64,000 nt of DNA from Urophycis tenuis (lineage: Eukaryota; Chordata; Actinopteri; Gadiformes; Phycidae): positions 310,001 through 374,000 of the forward strand of contig JAXIVH010000142.1 of NCBI GenBank assembly GCA_036785325.1, in the 5' to 3' direction. Positions 12,673 to 26,060 of the stretch are shown here, piece by piece. Positions within the stretch are counted from its first letter, which is position 1. Each line of letters starts with the position of its first letter. Under the pieces are notes generated by a model, which was not told the origin of the DNA, did not search any database, and saw only the letters and a list, made by a program, of their open reading frames with translations. A program made the position numbers and the translations under genes.

Positions 12673-13373
12673 TGGCTGTGGAAAGAAAATAGCACACAAG
12701 TCATACCAAGTCACCTTTATTTTTCAGTGATAAACATTAATAAATAAACAGTATGGACATTGTATAAACAGTTGTATAAAAAGTGTAAACGGTATGAACA
12801 GTGTTCTTATAAAAGATATCAATATCAATACTGATCACGTGTGTATTTTATATTTCCAGGTTATTTGTTGATGAGCCAGAGCCTGTGACTCCCACCAACC
12901 GGCCCGTTCAGCCCACTTCGTTGTCGTCCTCCACCCGGCCGAAGCCTCCTGCGCCCACCCGCCTCCAGCCGAGGCCTCCTGCTGCGTCAGCCTGTGGCCC
13001 GCCCGCCCCCTGTGTCGGCAGCACCCATACCGCTGGTCCTCCCCGCACAGCCACAGGCCCCCTCCGTCCTGCTTCGTGGGCCATCCTGCAGCTGTCTCTG
13101 CAGTCATCGTGTGTCAAAACCATTCAAACTTGTATATGGTAACATTTCAAAATGACACCAGCATAAATGAGGACCTTGCAATAGGTTGTGTGTTACATGA
13201 CCCCCCTGGCATACAGCTGTATGTCTCTGTGAAGGTGGTTGTGAAGAACTGCATCCGGCTGAACAAGTACAAGTGCCGGTGAGGCAGCAACTCTCTCGAG
13301 GGGTTGCACGCCCACCTGGTTAACGCCGTCCCTTCACAGCGATGTGGGATCATGCCGTTCCAAGTAAGTGATT

Positions 13374-13428
<55 letters not shown>

Positions 13429-13673
13429 GCGCATATATACACACACACACACACTTATATATACACACATATATATATATACTTAAACATAGCTGACCCT
13501 TTTTTTCCCCCTTCTCGGGGATTATGCTCCCAGTTTTGATCTCGGACGTCTGGTCACTTATAGCATACAATAATATTCTATTACTGTTAAGCCAACTATG
13601 AATAATAAAACAGGCCAAAACATGTGTCCTTTATCATAGCTACACGTGTTACAAAAAAAACGCGTGAATTGAA
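12673..13673 (+). repeat. Composite cassette c5
   Basis: Microsatellite 13,378-13,481 (104 bp): long CA run, CGCGCGC, and CACTTATATA in place of CACGCATATA. The downstream arm has AGCATACAATAAT, a change shared with c19. Confidence 0.9.
12860..13363 (+). pseudogene. Exon-like copy c5, nonsense-mutated
   Basis: TGA at 13,280-13,282 ends frame 2. It shares the rare CACTTCGTTG change (Ala to Ser in frame 1) only with c18. It has GCCGTCCCT (Val) near the end and the H variant. Confidence 0.6.
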
Positions 13674-15361
13674 AAGTTGAAGGTATGTTTTTAGCTGCTG
13701 GGTAGACTTCAGTCAACCTGACGCAGTTTTGTCTGTGAGCAACCAAATTGCTCGGGGATGGGCTCATTTTAAGCGGGGAAATCTAAGGTTCCCAACGGCG
13801 TATGGCAAGACTATATTGAGTCATGGGTCGTTGAAATACTAAGCTAATTAATTTCTGTTCTTTATTGAAAGATTGATCTTAATTGAAACGTTGAAGGTAT
13901 GTTTTTAGCTGCTGGGTAGACTTCAGTCAACCTGACGCAGTTTTGTCTGTGAGCAAGCAGACTGCTCGCGGATGGGCTCATTTTAAGCGGGGAAATCTAA
14001 GCTTTCCAACGGCGTATGGCAAGACTATATTGACTCATTGGTCGTTGAAATACTAAGCTAATTAATTTGTGTTCTGTAAGGAAAGATTGATGTTAATTGA
14101 AACGTTGAAGGTATGTTTTTAGCTGCTGGGTAGACTTCAGTCAACCTGACGCAGTTTAGTCTGTGATCAACCAGACTGCTCGCGGATGGGCTCATTTTAA
14201 GCGGGGAAATCTAAGCTTTCCAACCGCGTATGGCAAGACTATATCGACTCATGGGTCGTTGAAATACTAAGCTAATTAATTTGTGTTCTGTAAGGAAAGA
14301 TTGATGTTAATTGAAACGTTGAAGGTATGTTTTTAGCTGCTGGGTAGACTTCAGTCAACCTGACGCAGTTTAGTCTGTGAGCAACCAAATTGCTCGGGGA
14401 TGGGCTCATTATAAGCGGGGAAATCTAAGCTTTCCAACGGCGTATGGCAAGACTATATTCACCAAAGGGTCGTTGAAATACTAAGCTAATTAATTTGTGT
14501 TCTGTAAGGAAAGATTGATGTTAATTGAAACGTTGAAGGTATGTTTTTAGCTGCTGGGTAGACTTCAGTCAACCTGACGCAGTTTAGTCTGTGATCAACC
14601 AGACTGCTCGCGGATGGGCTCATTTTAAGCGGGGAAATCTAAGCTTCCCAACGGCGTATGGCAAGACTATATCGACTCATGGGTCGTTGAAATACTAAGC
14701 TAATTAATTTGTGTTCTGTAAGGAAAGATTGATGTTAATTGAAACGTTGAAGGTATGTTTTTAGCTGCTGGGTAGACTTTAGTCAACCTGACGCAGTTTA
14801 GTCTGTGATCAACCAGACTGCTCGCGGATGGGCTCATTTTAAGCGGGGAAATCTAAGCTTTCCAACGGCGTATGGCAAGACTATATTCACCAAAGGGTCG
14901 TTGAAATACTAAGCTAATTAATTTGTGTTCTGTAAGGAAAGATTGATGTTAATTGAAACGTTTAAGGTATGTTTTTAGCTGCTGGGTAGACTTCAGTCAA
15001 CCTGACGCAGTTTAGTCTGTGATCAACCAGACTGCTCGCGGATGGGCTCATTTTAAGCGGGGAAATCTAAGCTTTCCAACGGCGTATGGCAAGACTATAT
15101 TGACTCATGGGTCGTTGAAATACTAAGCTAATTAATTTGTGTTCTGTAAGGAAAGATTGATGTTAATTGAAACGTTGAAGGTATGTCTTTAGCTGCTGTG
15201 TAGACTTCAGTCAACCTGACGCAGATTTGTCTGTGAGCAACCAAATTGCTCGGAGATGGGCTCATTTTAAACGGGGAAATCTAAGCTTTCCAACGACGTA
15301 TGGCATGACTATATTTGCCCATGGGTCGTCAAAATAATAAGCTGATTCATGTGTGTTCTGT
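13674..15361 (+). repeat. Satellite block B5, 8 monomers
   Basis: Block of 1,688 bp, 7 x 214 + 190. Several monomers have the CTATATCGACTCATGG variant (about 14,240 and 14,668), separated by a CACCAAAGGGTCG monomer. This alternation also occurs in the 45-54 kb block. Confidence 0.94.
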
Positions 15362-16332
15362 TGGCTGTGGAAAGAAAATAGCACACAAGTCATACCAAGT
15401 CACCTTTATTTTTCAGTGATAAACATTAATAAATAAACAGTATGGACATTGTATAAACAGTTGTATAAAAAGTGTAAACGGTATGAACAGTGTTCTTATA
15501 AAAGATATCAATATCAATACTGATCACGTGTGTATTTTATATTTCCAGGTTATTTGTTGATGAGCCAGAGCCTGTGACTCCCACCAACCGGCCCGTTCAG
15601 CCCACTGCGTTGTCGTCCTCCACCCGGCCGAAGCCTCCTGCGCCCACCCGCCTCCAGCCGAGGCCTCCTGCTGCGTCAGCCTGTGGCCCGCCCGCCCCCT
15701 GTGTCGGCAGCACCCATACCGCTGGTCCTCCCCGCACAGCCACAGGCCCCCTCCGTCCTGCTTCGTGGGCCATCCTGCAGCTGTCTCTGCAGTCATCGTG
15801 TGTCAAAACCATTCAAACTTGTATATGGTAAAATTTCAAAATTACACCAGCATAAATGAGGACCTTGCAATAGGTTGTGTGTTACATGACCCCCCTGGCA
15901 TACAGCTGTATGTCTCTGTGAAGGTGGTTGTGAAGAACTGCATCCGGCTGAACAAGTACAAGTGCCGGTGAGGCAGCAACTCTCTCGAGGGGTTGCACGC
16001 CCACCTGGTTAACGCCATCCCTTCACAGCGATTTGGGATCATGCCGTTCCAAGTAAGTGATTAAAACACACACACACACACACACACGCGCATATATACA
16101 CACACACACACGCATATATACACACACATATATATATATACTTAAACATAGCTGACCCTTTTTTTCCCCCTTCTCGGGGATTATGCTCCCAGTTTTAATC
16201 TCGGACGTCTGGTCACTTATAGCATATAATAATATTCTATTACTGTTAAGCCAACTATGAATAATAAAACAGGCCAAAACATGTGTCCTTTATCATAGCT
16301 ACACGTATTACAAAAAAAACGTGTGAATTGAA
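15362..16332 (+). repeat. Composite cassette c6
   Basis: Short microsatellite, 16,067-16,140 (74 bp). The downstream arm has TTTTAATCTCGG and AACGTGTGAATTG instead of AACGCGTG. Confidence 0.9.
15549..16052 (+). pseudogene. Exon-like copy c6, nonsense-mutated
   Basis: TGA at 15,969-15,971. Missense changes in the conserved part: ATGGTAAAATTTC (Thr to Lys) and AAAATTACACC (Asp to Tyr, shared only with c15). It has CGATTTGGG (Phe) near the donor. Confidence 0.6.
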
Positions 16333-18020
16333 AAGTTGAAGGTATGTTTTTAGCTACTGGGTAGACTTCAGTCAACCTGACGCAGTTTAGTCTGTGATCA
16401 ACCAAATTGCTCAGGGATGGGCTCATTTTAAGCGGGGAAATCTAAGGTTCCCAACGGCGTATGGCAAGATTATATTGAGTCATGGGTCGTTGAAATACTA
16501 AGCTAATTAATTTCTGTTCTTTATTGAAAGATTGATCTTAATTGAAACGTTGAAGGTATGTTTTTAGCTGCTGGGTAGACTTCAGTCAACCTGACGCAGT
16601 TTTGTCTGTGAGCAACCAGACTGCTCGCGGATGGGCTCATTTTAAGCGGGGAAATCTAAGCTTTCCAACGGCGTATGGCAAGACTATATTGACTCATGGT
16701 TCGTTGAAATACTAAGATAATTAATTTGTGTTCTGTAAGGAAAGATTGATGTTAATTGAAACGTTGAAGGTATGTTTTTAGCTGCTGGGTAGACTTCACT
16801 CAACCTGACACAGTTTTGTCTGTGATCAACCAGACTGCTGGCGGATGGGCTCATTTTAAGCAGGGAAATCTAAGCTTTTCAACGGCATATGGCAAGACTA
16901 TATTGACTCATGGATCGTTTAAATACTAAGCTAATTAATTTGTGTTCTGTAAGGAAAGATTGATGTTAATTGAAACGTTGAAGGTATGTCTTTAGCTGCT
17001 GTGTAGACTTCAGTCAACCTGACGCAGATTTGTCTGTGAGCAACCAAATTGCTCGGGGATGGGCTCATTATAAGCGGGGAAATCTAGGCTTTCCAACGGC
17101 GTATGGCAAGACTATATTCACCAAAGGGCCGTTGAAATACTAAGCTAATTAATTTGTGTTCTGTAAGGAAAGATTGATGTTAATTGAAACGTTAAAGGTA
17201 TGTTTTTAGCTGCTGGGTAGACTTCATTCAACCTGACGCAGTTTAGTCTGTGATCAACCAGACTGCTCGCGGATGGGCTCATTTTAAGCGGGGAAATCTA
17301 AGCTTTCCAAAGGCGTATGGCAAGACTATATTGACTCATGGGTCGTTGAAATACTAAGCTAATTAATTTGTGTTCTGTAAGGAAAGATTGATGTTAATTG
17401 AAACGTTGAAGGTATGTTTTTAGCTGCTGGGTAGACTTCAGTCAACCTGACGCAGTTTTGTCTGTGAGCAACCAAATTGCTCAGGGATGGGCTCATTATA
17501 AGCGGGGAAATCTAAGCTTTCCAACGGCGTATGGCAAGACTATATTCACCAAAGGGTCGTTGAAATACTAAGCTAATTAATTTGTGTTCTGTAAGGAAAG
17601 ATTGATGTTAATTGAAACGTTGAAGGTATGTTTTTAGCTGCTGGGTAGACTTCAGTCAACCTGACGCAGTTTAGTCTGTGATCAACCAGACTGCTCGCGG
17701 ATGGGCTCATTTTAAGCGGGGAAATCTAAGCTTTCCAACGGCGTATGGCAAGATTATATCGACTCATGGGTCGTTGAAATACTAAGCTAATTAATTTGTG
17801 TTCTGTAAGGAAAGATTGATGTTAATTGAAACGTTGAAGGTATGTTTTTAGCTGCTGGGTAGACTTCAGTCAACCTGACGCAGATTTGTCTGTGAGCAAC
17901 CAAATTGCTCGGAGATTGGCTCATTTTAAACGGGGAAATCTAAGCTTTCCAACGACGTATGGCATGACTATATTTGCCCATGGGTCGTCGAAATAATATG
18001 CTGATTCATGTGTGTTCTGT
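16333..18020 (+). repeat. Satellite block B6, 8 monomers
   Basis: Block of 1,688 bp. One monomer has CGTTTAAATACTAAG at about 16,916, a variant also found in the blocks starting at 39,417, 41,279 and 58,134, which suggests common descent. The terminal monomer has GGAGATTGGCTC. Confidence 0.94.
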
Positions 18021-18721
18021 TGGCTGTGGAAAGAAAATAGCACACAAGTCATACCAAGTCACCTTTATTTTTCAGTGATAAACATTAATAAATAAACAGT
18101 ATGGACATTGTATAAACAGTTGTATAAAAAGTGTAAACGGTATGAACAGTGTTCTTATAAAAGATATCAATATCAATACTGATCACGTGTGTATTTTATA
18201 TTTCCAGGTTATTTGTTGATGAGCCAGAGCCTGTGACTCCCACCAACCGGCCCGTTCAGCCCACTGCGTTGTCGTCCTCCACCCGGCCGAAGCCTCCTGC
18301 GCCCACCCGCCTCCAGCCGAGGCCTCCTGCTGCGTCAGCCTGTGGCCCGCCCGCCCCCTGTGTCGGCAGCACCCATACCGCTGGTCCTCCCCGCACAGCC
18401 ACAGGCCCCCTCCGTCCTGCTTCGTGGGCCATCCTGCAGCTGTCTCTGCAGTCATCGTGTGTCAAAACCATTCAAACTTGTATATGGTAACATTTCAAAA
18501 TGACACCAGCATAAATGAGGACCTTGCAATAGGTTGTGTGTTACAGGACCCCCCTGGCATACGGCTGTATGTCTCTGTGAAGGTGGTTGTGAAGAACTGC
18601 ATCCGGCTGAACAAGTACAAGTGCCGGCGAGGCAGCAACTCTCTCGAGGGGTTGCACGCCCACCTGGTTAACGCCATCCCTTCACAGCGATATGGGATCA
18701 TGCCGTTCCAAGTAAGTGATT

Positions 18722-18800
<79 letters not shown>

Positions 18801-19052
18801 GCGCGCGCATATATACACACACACACACACACTTATATATACACACACATATATATATATACTTAAACATAGCTGACCCTTTTTTTCCCCCTTCTCGGGG
18901 ATTATGCTCCCAGTTTTGATCTCGGACGTCTGGTCACTTATAGCATATAATAATATTCTATTACTGTTAAGCCAACTATGAATAATAAAACAGGCCAAAA
19001 CATGTGTCCTTTATCATAGCTACACGTGTTACAAATAAACGCGTGAATTGGA
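18021..19052 (+). repeat. Composite cassette c7
   Basis: Longest microsatellite of the set: 18,726-18,861 (136 bp), a near-pure CA run of about 70 bp followed by CGCGCGCGC. The arm ends ACAAATAAACGCGTGAATTGGAAAG, a variant shared with c18. Confidence 0.9.
18208..18711 (+). CDS. Exon-like copy c7, open frame
   Basis: CGA at 18,628-18,630 keeps frame 2 open to the donor. It has the Q variant with a private CATACGGCTG change (Gln to Arg) and Tyr near the end, but GCGTCA rather than GCATCA. It is therefore a mosaic of the two exon classes. Confidence 0.42.
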
Positions 19053-21596
19053 AAGTTGAAGGTATGTTTTTAGCTGCTGGGTAGACTTCAGTGAACCTGA
19101 CGCAGTTTTGTCTGTGAGCAACCAAATTGCTCGGGGATGGGCTCATTTTAAGCGGGGAAATCTAAGGTTCCCAACGGCGTATGGCAAGACTATATTGAGT
19201 CATGGGTTGTTGAAATACTAAGCTAATTAATTTCTGTTCTTTATTGAAAGATTGATCTTAATTGAAACGTTGAAGGTATGTTTTTAGCTGCTGGGTAGAC
19301 TTCAGTCAACCTGACGCAGTTTTGTCTGTGAGCAAGCAGACTGCTCGCGGATGGGCTCATTTTAAGCGGGGAAATCTAAGCTTTCCAACGGCGTATGGCA
19401 AGACTATATTGACTCATTGGTCATTGAAATACTAAGCTAATTAATTTGTGATCTGTAAGGAAAGACTGATGTTAATTGAAACGTTGAAGGTATGTTTTTA
19501 GCTGCTGGGTAGACTTCAGTCAACCTGACACAGTTTTGTCTCTGAGCAACCAAATTGCTTGGGGATGGGCTCATTATAAGCGGGGAAATCTAAGCTTTTC
19601 AACGGCGTATGGCAAGACTATATTCACCAAAGGGCCTTTGAAATACTAAGCTAATTAATTTGTGTTCTGTAAGGAAAGATTGATGTTAATTGAAACGTTA
19701 AAGGTATGTTTTTAGCTGCTGGGTAGACTTCATTCAACCTGACGCAGTTTAGTCTGTGATCAACCAGACTGTTCGCGGATGGGCTCATTTTAAGCGGGGA
19801 AATCTAAGCTTTCCAACGGCGTATGGCAAGACTATATCGACTCATGGGTCGTTGAAATACTAAGCTAATTAATTTGTGTTCTGTAAGGAAAGATTGATGT
19901 TAATTGAAACGTTGAAGGTATGTTTTTAGCTGCTGGGTAGATTTCAGTCAACCTGACGCAGTTTAGTCTGTGATCAACCAGACTGCTGGCGGATGGGCTC
20001 ATTTTAAGCAGGGAAATCTAAGCTTTTCAACGGCGTATGGTAAGACTATATTCACCAAAGGGCCGTTGAAATACTAAGCTAATTAATTTGTGTTCTGTAA
20101 GGAAAGATTGATGTTAATTGAAACGTTAAAGGTATGTTTTTGGCTGCTGGGTAGACTTCATTCAACCTGACGCAGTTTAGTCTGTGATCAACCAGACTGC
20201 TCGCGGATGGGCTCATTTTAAGCGGGGAAATCTAAGCTTTCCAACGGCGTATAGCAAGACTATATTGACTCATGGGTCGTTGAAATACTAAGCTAATTAA
20301 TTTGTGTTCTGTAAGGAAAGATTGATGTTAATTGAAACGTTGAAGGTATGTTTTTAGCTGCTGGGTAGACTTCAGTCAACCTGACGCAGTTTAGTCTGTG
20401 AGCAACCAAATTGCTCGGGGATGGGCTCATTATAAGCGGGGAAATCTAAGCTTTCCAACGGCGTATGGCAAGACTATATTCACCAAAGGGTCGTTGAAAT
20501 ACTAAGCTAATTAATTTGTGTTCTGTAAGGAAAGATTGATGTTAATTGAAACGTTGAAGGTATGTTTTTAGCTGCTGGGTAGACTTCAGTCAACCTGACG
20601 CAGTTTAGTCTGTGATCAACCAGACTGCTCGCGGATGGGCTCATTTTAAGCGGGGAAATCTAAGCTTTCCAACGGCGTATGGCAAGACTATATCGACTCA
20701 TGGGTCGTTGAAATACTAAGCTAATTAATTTGTGTTCTGTAAGGAAAGATTGATGTTAATTGAAACGTTGAAGGTATGTTTTTAGCTGCTGGGTAGACTT
20801 CAGTCAACCTGACGCAGTTTAGTCTGTGATCAACCAGACTGCTCGCGGATGGGCTCATTTTAAGCGGGGAAATCTAAGCTTTCCAACGGCGTATGGCAAG
20901 ACTATATTGACTCATGGGTCGTTGAAATACTAAGCTAATTAATTTGTGTTCTGTAAGGAAAGATTGATGTTAATTGAAACGTTGAAGGTATGTTTTTGGC
21001 TGCTGGGTAGACTTCATTCAACCTGACGCAGTTTAGTCTGTGATCAACCAGACTGCTCGCGGATGGGCTCATTTTAAGCGGGGAAATCTAAGCTTTCCAA
21101 CGGCGTATGGCAAGACTATATTGACTCATGGGTCGTTGAAATACTAAGCTAATTAATTTGTGTTCTGTAAGGAAAGATTGATGTTAATTGAAACGTTGAA
21201 GGTATGTTTTTAGCTGCTGGGTAGACTTCAGTCAACCTGACGCAGTTTAGTCTGTGATCAACCAGACTGCTCGCGGATGGGCTCATTTTAAGCGGGGAAA
21301 TCTAAGCTTTCCAACGGCGTATGGCAAGACTATATTCACTAAAGGGTCGTTGAAATACTAAGCTAATTCATTTGTGTTCTGTAAGGAAAGATTGATGTTA
21401 ATTGAAACGTTGAAGGTATGTCTTTAGCTGCTGTGTAGACTTCAGTCAACCTGACGCAGATTTGTCTGTGAGCAACCAAATTGCTCGGAGATTGGCTCAT
21501 TTTAAACGGGGAAATCTAAGCTTTCCAACGACGTATGGCATGACTATATTTGCCCATGGGTCGTCGAAATAATAAGCTGATTCATGTGTGTTCTGT
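19053..21596 (+). repeat. Satellite block B7, 12 monomers
   Basis: Block of 2,544 bp, 11 x 214 + 190. It starts with the GGAAAGTTGAAGG junction form and AGTGAACCTG, as in the block at 45,172. It includes TTTTTGGCTGCTGGG monomers at about 20,136 and 20,992, 856 bp (4 monomers) apart. Confidence 0.94.
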
Positions 21597-22297
21597 TGGC
21601 TGTGGAAAGAAAATAGCACACAAGTCATACCAAGTCACCTTTATTTTTCAGTGATAAACATTAATAAATAAACAGTATGGACATTGTATAAACAGTTGTA
21701 TAAAAAGTGTAAACGGTATGAACAGTGTTCTTATAAAAGATATCAATATCAATACTGATCACGTGTGTATTTTATATTTCCAGGTTATTTGTTGATGAGC
21801 CAGAGCCTGTGACTCCCACCAACCGGCCCGTTCAGCCCACTGCGTTGTCGTCCTCCACCCGGCCGAAGCCTCCTGCGCCCACCCGCCTCCAGCCGAGGCC
21901 TCCTGCTGCGTCAGCCTGTGGCCCGCCCGCCCCCTGTGTCGGCAGCACCCATACCGCTGGTCCTCCCCGCACAGCCACAGGCCCCCTCCGTCCTGCTTCG
22001 TGGGCCATCCTGCAGCTGTCTCTGCAGTCATCGTGTGTCAAAACCATTCAAACTTGTATATGGTAACATTTCAAAATGACACCAGCATAAATGAGGACCT
22101 TGCAATAGGTTGTGTGTTACATGACCCCCCTGGCATACAGCTGTATGTCTCTGTGAAGGTGGTTGTGAAGAACTGCATCCGGCTGAACAAGTACAAGTGC
22201 CGGTGAGGCAGCAACTCTCTCGAGGGGTTGCACGCCCACCTGGTTAACGCCATCCCTTCACAGCGATGTGGGATCATGCCGTTCCAAGTAAGTGATT

Positions 22298-22328
<31 letters not shown>

Positions 22329-22577
22329 GCGCGCATATATACACACACACACACACTTATATATACACACACATATATATATATACTTAAACATAGCTGA
22401 CCCTTTTTTTCCCCCTTCTCGGGGATTATGCTCCCAGTTTTGATCTCGGACGTCTGGTCACTTATAGCATATAATAATATTCTATTACTGTTAAGCCAAC
22501 TATGAATAATAAAACAGGCCAAAACATGTGTCCTTTATCATAGCTACACGTATTACAAAAAAAACGCGTGAATTGAA
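21597..22577 (+). repeat. Composite cassette c8
   Basis: Microsatellite 22,302-22,385 (84 bp) with CGCGC and CACTTATATA. The arm ends ACACGTATTAC. Confidence 0.9.
21784..22287 (+). pseudogene. Exon-like copy c8, nonsense-mutated
   Basis: TGA at 22,204-22,206, H variant, and the end ATCATGCCGTTCCAA. Confidence 0.6.
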
Positions 22578-23195
22578 AAGTTGAAGGTATGTTTTTAGCT
22601 GCTGGGTAGACTTCATTCAACCTGACGCAGTTTAGTCTGTGAGCAACCAAATTGCTCGCGGATGGGCTCATTTTAAGCGGGGAAATCTAAGGTTCCCAAC
22701 GGCGTATGGCAAGACTATATTGAGTCATGGGTCGTTGAAATACTAAGCTAATTAATTTCTGTTCTTTATTGAAAGATTGATCTTAATTGAAACGTTGAAG
22801 GTATGTTTTTAGCTGCTGGGTAGACTTCAGTCAACCTGACGCAGTTTTGTCTGTGATCAACCAGACTGCTCGCGGATGGGCTCATTTTAAGCGGGGAAAT
22901 CTAAGCTTTCCAACGGCGTATGGCAAGACTATATTCACTAAAGGGTCGTTGAAATACTAAGCTAATTCATTTTTGTTCTGTAAGGAAAGATTGATGTTAA
23001 TTGAAACGTTGAAGGTATGTCTTTAGCTGCTGTGTAGACTTCAGTCAACCTGACGCAGATTTGTCTGTGAGTAACCAAATTGCTCGGAGATTGGCTCATT
23101 TTAAACGGGGAAATCTAAGCTTTCCAACGACGTATGGCATGACTATATTTGCCCATGGGTCGTCGAAATAATAAGCTGATTCATGTGTGTTCTGT
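22578..23195 (+). repeat. Satellite block B8, 3 monomers
   Basis: Block of 618 bp, 2 x 214 + 190. The junction monomer is nearly identical to that of the next block (24,199): both have ACTTCATTC with GAGCAACCAAATTGCTCGCGG. Confidence 0.95.
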
Positions 23196-23896
23196 TGGCT
23201 GTGGAAAGAAAATAGCACACAAGTCATACAAAGTCACCTTTATTTTTCAGTGATAAACATTAATAAATAAACAGTATGGACATTGTATAAACAGTTGTAT
23301 AAAAAGTGTAAACGGTATGAACAGTGTTCTTATAAAAGATATCAATATCAATACTGATCACGTGTGTATTTTATATTTCCAGGTTATTTGTTGATGAGCC
23401 AGAGCCTGTGACTCCCACCAACCGGCCCGTTCAGCCCACTGCGTTGTCGTCCTCCACCCGGCCGAAGCCTCCTGCGCCCACCCGCCTCCAGCCGAGGCCT
23501 CCTGCTGCGTCAGCCTGTGGCCCGCCCGCCCCCTGTGTCGGCAGCACCCATACCGCTGGTCCTCCCCGCACAGCCACAGGCCCCCTCCGTCCTGCTTCGT
23601 GGGCCATCCTGCAGCTGTCTCTGCAGTCATCGTGTGTCAAAACCATTCAAACTTGTATATGGTAACATTTCAAAATGACACCAGCATAAATGAGGACCTT
23701 GCAATAGGTTGTGTGTTACAGGACCCCCCTGGCATACAGCTGTATGTCTCTGTGAAGGTGGTTGTGAAGAACTGCATCCGGCTGAACAAGTACAAGTGCC
23801 GGTGAGGCAGCAACTCTCTCGAGGGGTTGCACGCCCACCTGGTTAACGCCGTCCCTTCACAGCGATGTGGGATCATGCCGTTCCAAGTAAGTGATT

Positions 23897-23951
<55 letters not shown>

Positions 23952-24198
23952 GCGCATATATACACACACACACACACTTATATATACACACACATATATA
24001 TATATACTTAAACATAGCTGACCCTTTTTTTCCCCCTTCTCGGGGATTATGCTCCCAGTTTTGATCTCGGACGTCTGGTCACTTATAGCATATAATAATA
24101 TTCTATTACTGTTAAGCCAACTATGAATAATAAAACAGGCCAAAACATGTGTCCTTTATCATAGCTACACGTATTACAAAAAAAACGCGTGAATTGAA
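23196..24198 (+). repeat. Composite cassette c9
   Basis: Microsatellite 23,901-24,006 (106 bp), the c8 pattern with a longer CA run. The 5' arm has CATACAAAGTC instead of CATACCAAGTC. Confidence 0.9.
23383..23886 (+). pseudogene. Exon-like copy c9, nonsense-mutated mosaic
   Basis: The only copy that combines the Q variant (CAGGAC) with the nonsense codon (TGA 23,803-23,805). It also has GCCGTCCCT and CGATGTGGG. The mix points to recombination or conversion between the two exon classes. Confidence 0.6.
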
Positions 24199-25030
24199 AA
24201 GTTGAAGGTATGTTTTTAGCTGCTGGGTAGACTTCATTCAACCTGACGCAGTTTAGTCTGTGAGCAACCAAATTGCTCGCGGATGGGCTCATTTTAAGCG
24301 GGGAAATCTAAGGTTCCCAACGGCGTATGGCAAGACTATATTGAGTCATGGGTCGTTGAAATACTAAGCTAATTAATTTCTGTTCTTTATTGAAAGATTG
24401 ATCTTAATTGAAACGTTGAAGGTATGTTTTTAGCTGCTGGGTAGACTTCAGTCAACCTGACGCAGTTTTGTCTGTGAGCAACCAGACTGCTCGCGGATGG
24501 AATCATTTTAAGCAGGGAAATCTAAGCTTTCCAACGGCGTATGGCAAGAGTATATTGACTCATGGGTCGTTGAAATACTAAGCTAATTAATTTGTGTTCT
24601 GTAAGGAAAGATTGATGTTAATTGAAACGTTGAAGGTATGTTTTTAGCTGCTGGGTAGACTTTAGTCAACCTGACGCAGTTTAGTCTGTGATCAACCAGA
24701 CTGCTCGCGGATGGGCTCATTTTAAGCGGGGAAATCTAAGCTTTCCAACGGCGTATGGCAAGACTATATTCACTAAAGGGTCGTTGAAATACTAAGCTAA
24801 TTAATTTGTGTTCTGTAAGGAAAGATTGATGTTAATTGAAACGTTGAAGGTATGTCTTTAGCTGCTGTGTAGACTTCAGTCAACCTGACGCAGATTTGTC
24901 TGTGAGCAACCAAATTGCTGGGAGATGGGCTCATTTTAAACGGGGAAATCTAAGCTTTCCAACGACGTATGGCATGACTATATTTGCCCATGGGTCGTCG
25001 AAATAATAAGCTGATTCATGTGTGTTCTGT
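24199..25030 (+). repeat. Satellite block B9, 4 monomers
   Basis: Block of 832 bp. The second monomer has GGATGGAATCATTTTAAGCAGGG, a private two-base change in the otherwise constant GGGCTCATTT motif. Confidence 0.94.
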
Positions 25031-25731
25031 TGGCTGTGGAAAGAAAATAGCACACAAGTCATACCAAGTCACCTTTATTTTTCAGTGATAAACATTAATA
25101 AATAAACAGTATGGACATTGTATAAACAGTTGTATAAAAAGTGTAAACGGTATGAACAGTGTTCTTATAAAAGATATCAATATCAATACTGATCACGTGT
25201 GTATTTTATATTTCCAGGTTATTTGTTGATGAGCCAGAGCCTGTGACTCCCACCAACCGGCCCGTTCAGCCCACTGCGTTGTCGTCCTCCACCCGGCCGA
25301 AGCCTCCTGCGCCCACCCGCCTCCAGCCGAGGCCTCCTGCTGCATCAGCCTGTGGCCCGCCCGCCCCCTGTGTCGGCAGCACCCATACCGCTGGTCCTCC
25401 CCGCACAGCCACAGGCCCCCTCCGTCCTGCTTCGTGGGCCATCCTGCAGCTGTCTCTGCAGTCATCGTGTGTCAAAACCATTCAAACTTGTATATGGTAA
25501 CATTTCAAAATGACACCAGCATAAATGAGGACCTTGCAATAGGTTGTGTGTTACAGGACCCCCCTGGCATACAGCTGTATGTCTCTGTGAAGGTGGTTGT
25601 GAAGAACTGCATCCGGCTGAACAAGTACAAGTGCCGGCGAGGCAGCAACTCTCTCGAGGGGTTGCACACCCACCTGGTTAACGCCATCCCTTCACAGCGA
25701 TATGGGATCATGCCGTTCCAAGTAAGTGATT

Positions 25732-25809
<78 letters not shown>

Positions 25810-26060
25810 GCAGGCGCATATATACACACACACACACGCATATATACACACACATATATATATATATACTTAAACATAGCTGACCCTTTTTTTCCCCCTT
25901 CTCGGGCATTATGCTCCCAGTTTTGATCTCGGACGTCTGGTCACTTGTAGCATATAATAATATTCTATTACTGTTAAGCCAACTATGAATAATAAAACAG
26001 GCCAAAACATGTGTCCTTTATCATAGCTACACGTATTACAAAAAAAACGTGTGAATTGAA
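25031..26060 (+). repeat. Composite cassette c10
   Basis: Microsatellite 25,735-25,868 (134 bp), a long pure CA run then CGCGCAGGCGCATATATA. One A is missing before it (GATTAAACAC). The arm goes into the satellite with AACGTTGAAGG rather than AAAGTTGAAGG. Confidence 0.9.
25218..25721 (+). CDS. Exon-like copy c10, open frame
   Basis: CGA at 25,638-25,640, Q variant, Tyr and GCATCA. Private change GCACACCCAC (Ala to Thr) inside the GLHAHL motif. Confidence 0.43.

Noticed and set aside
18716..18919. Frames made of THTHTH or VCVCVC repeats next to the microsatellites
   Set aside because: Translation of CA/TG dinucleotide runs only.
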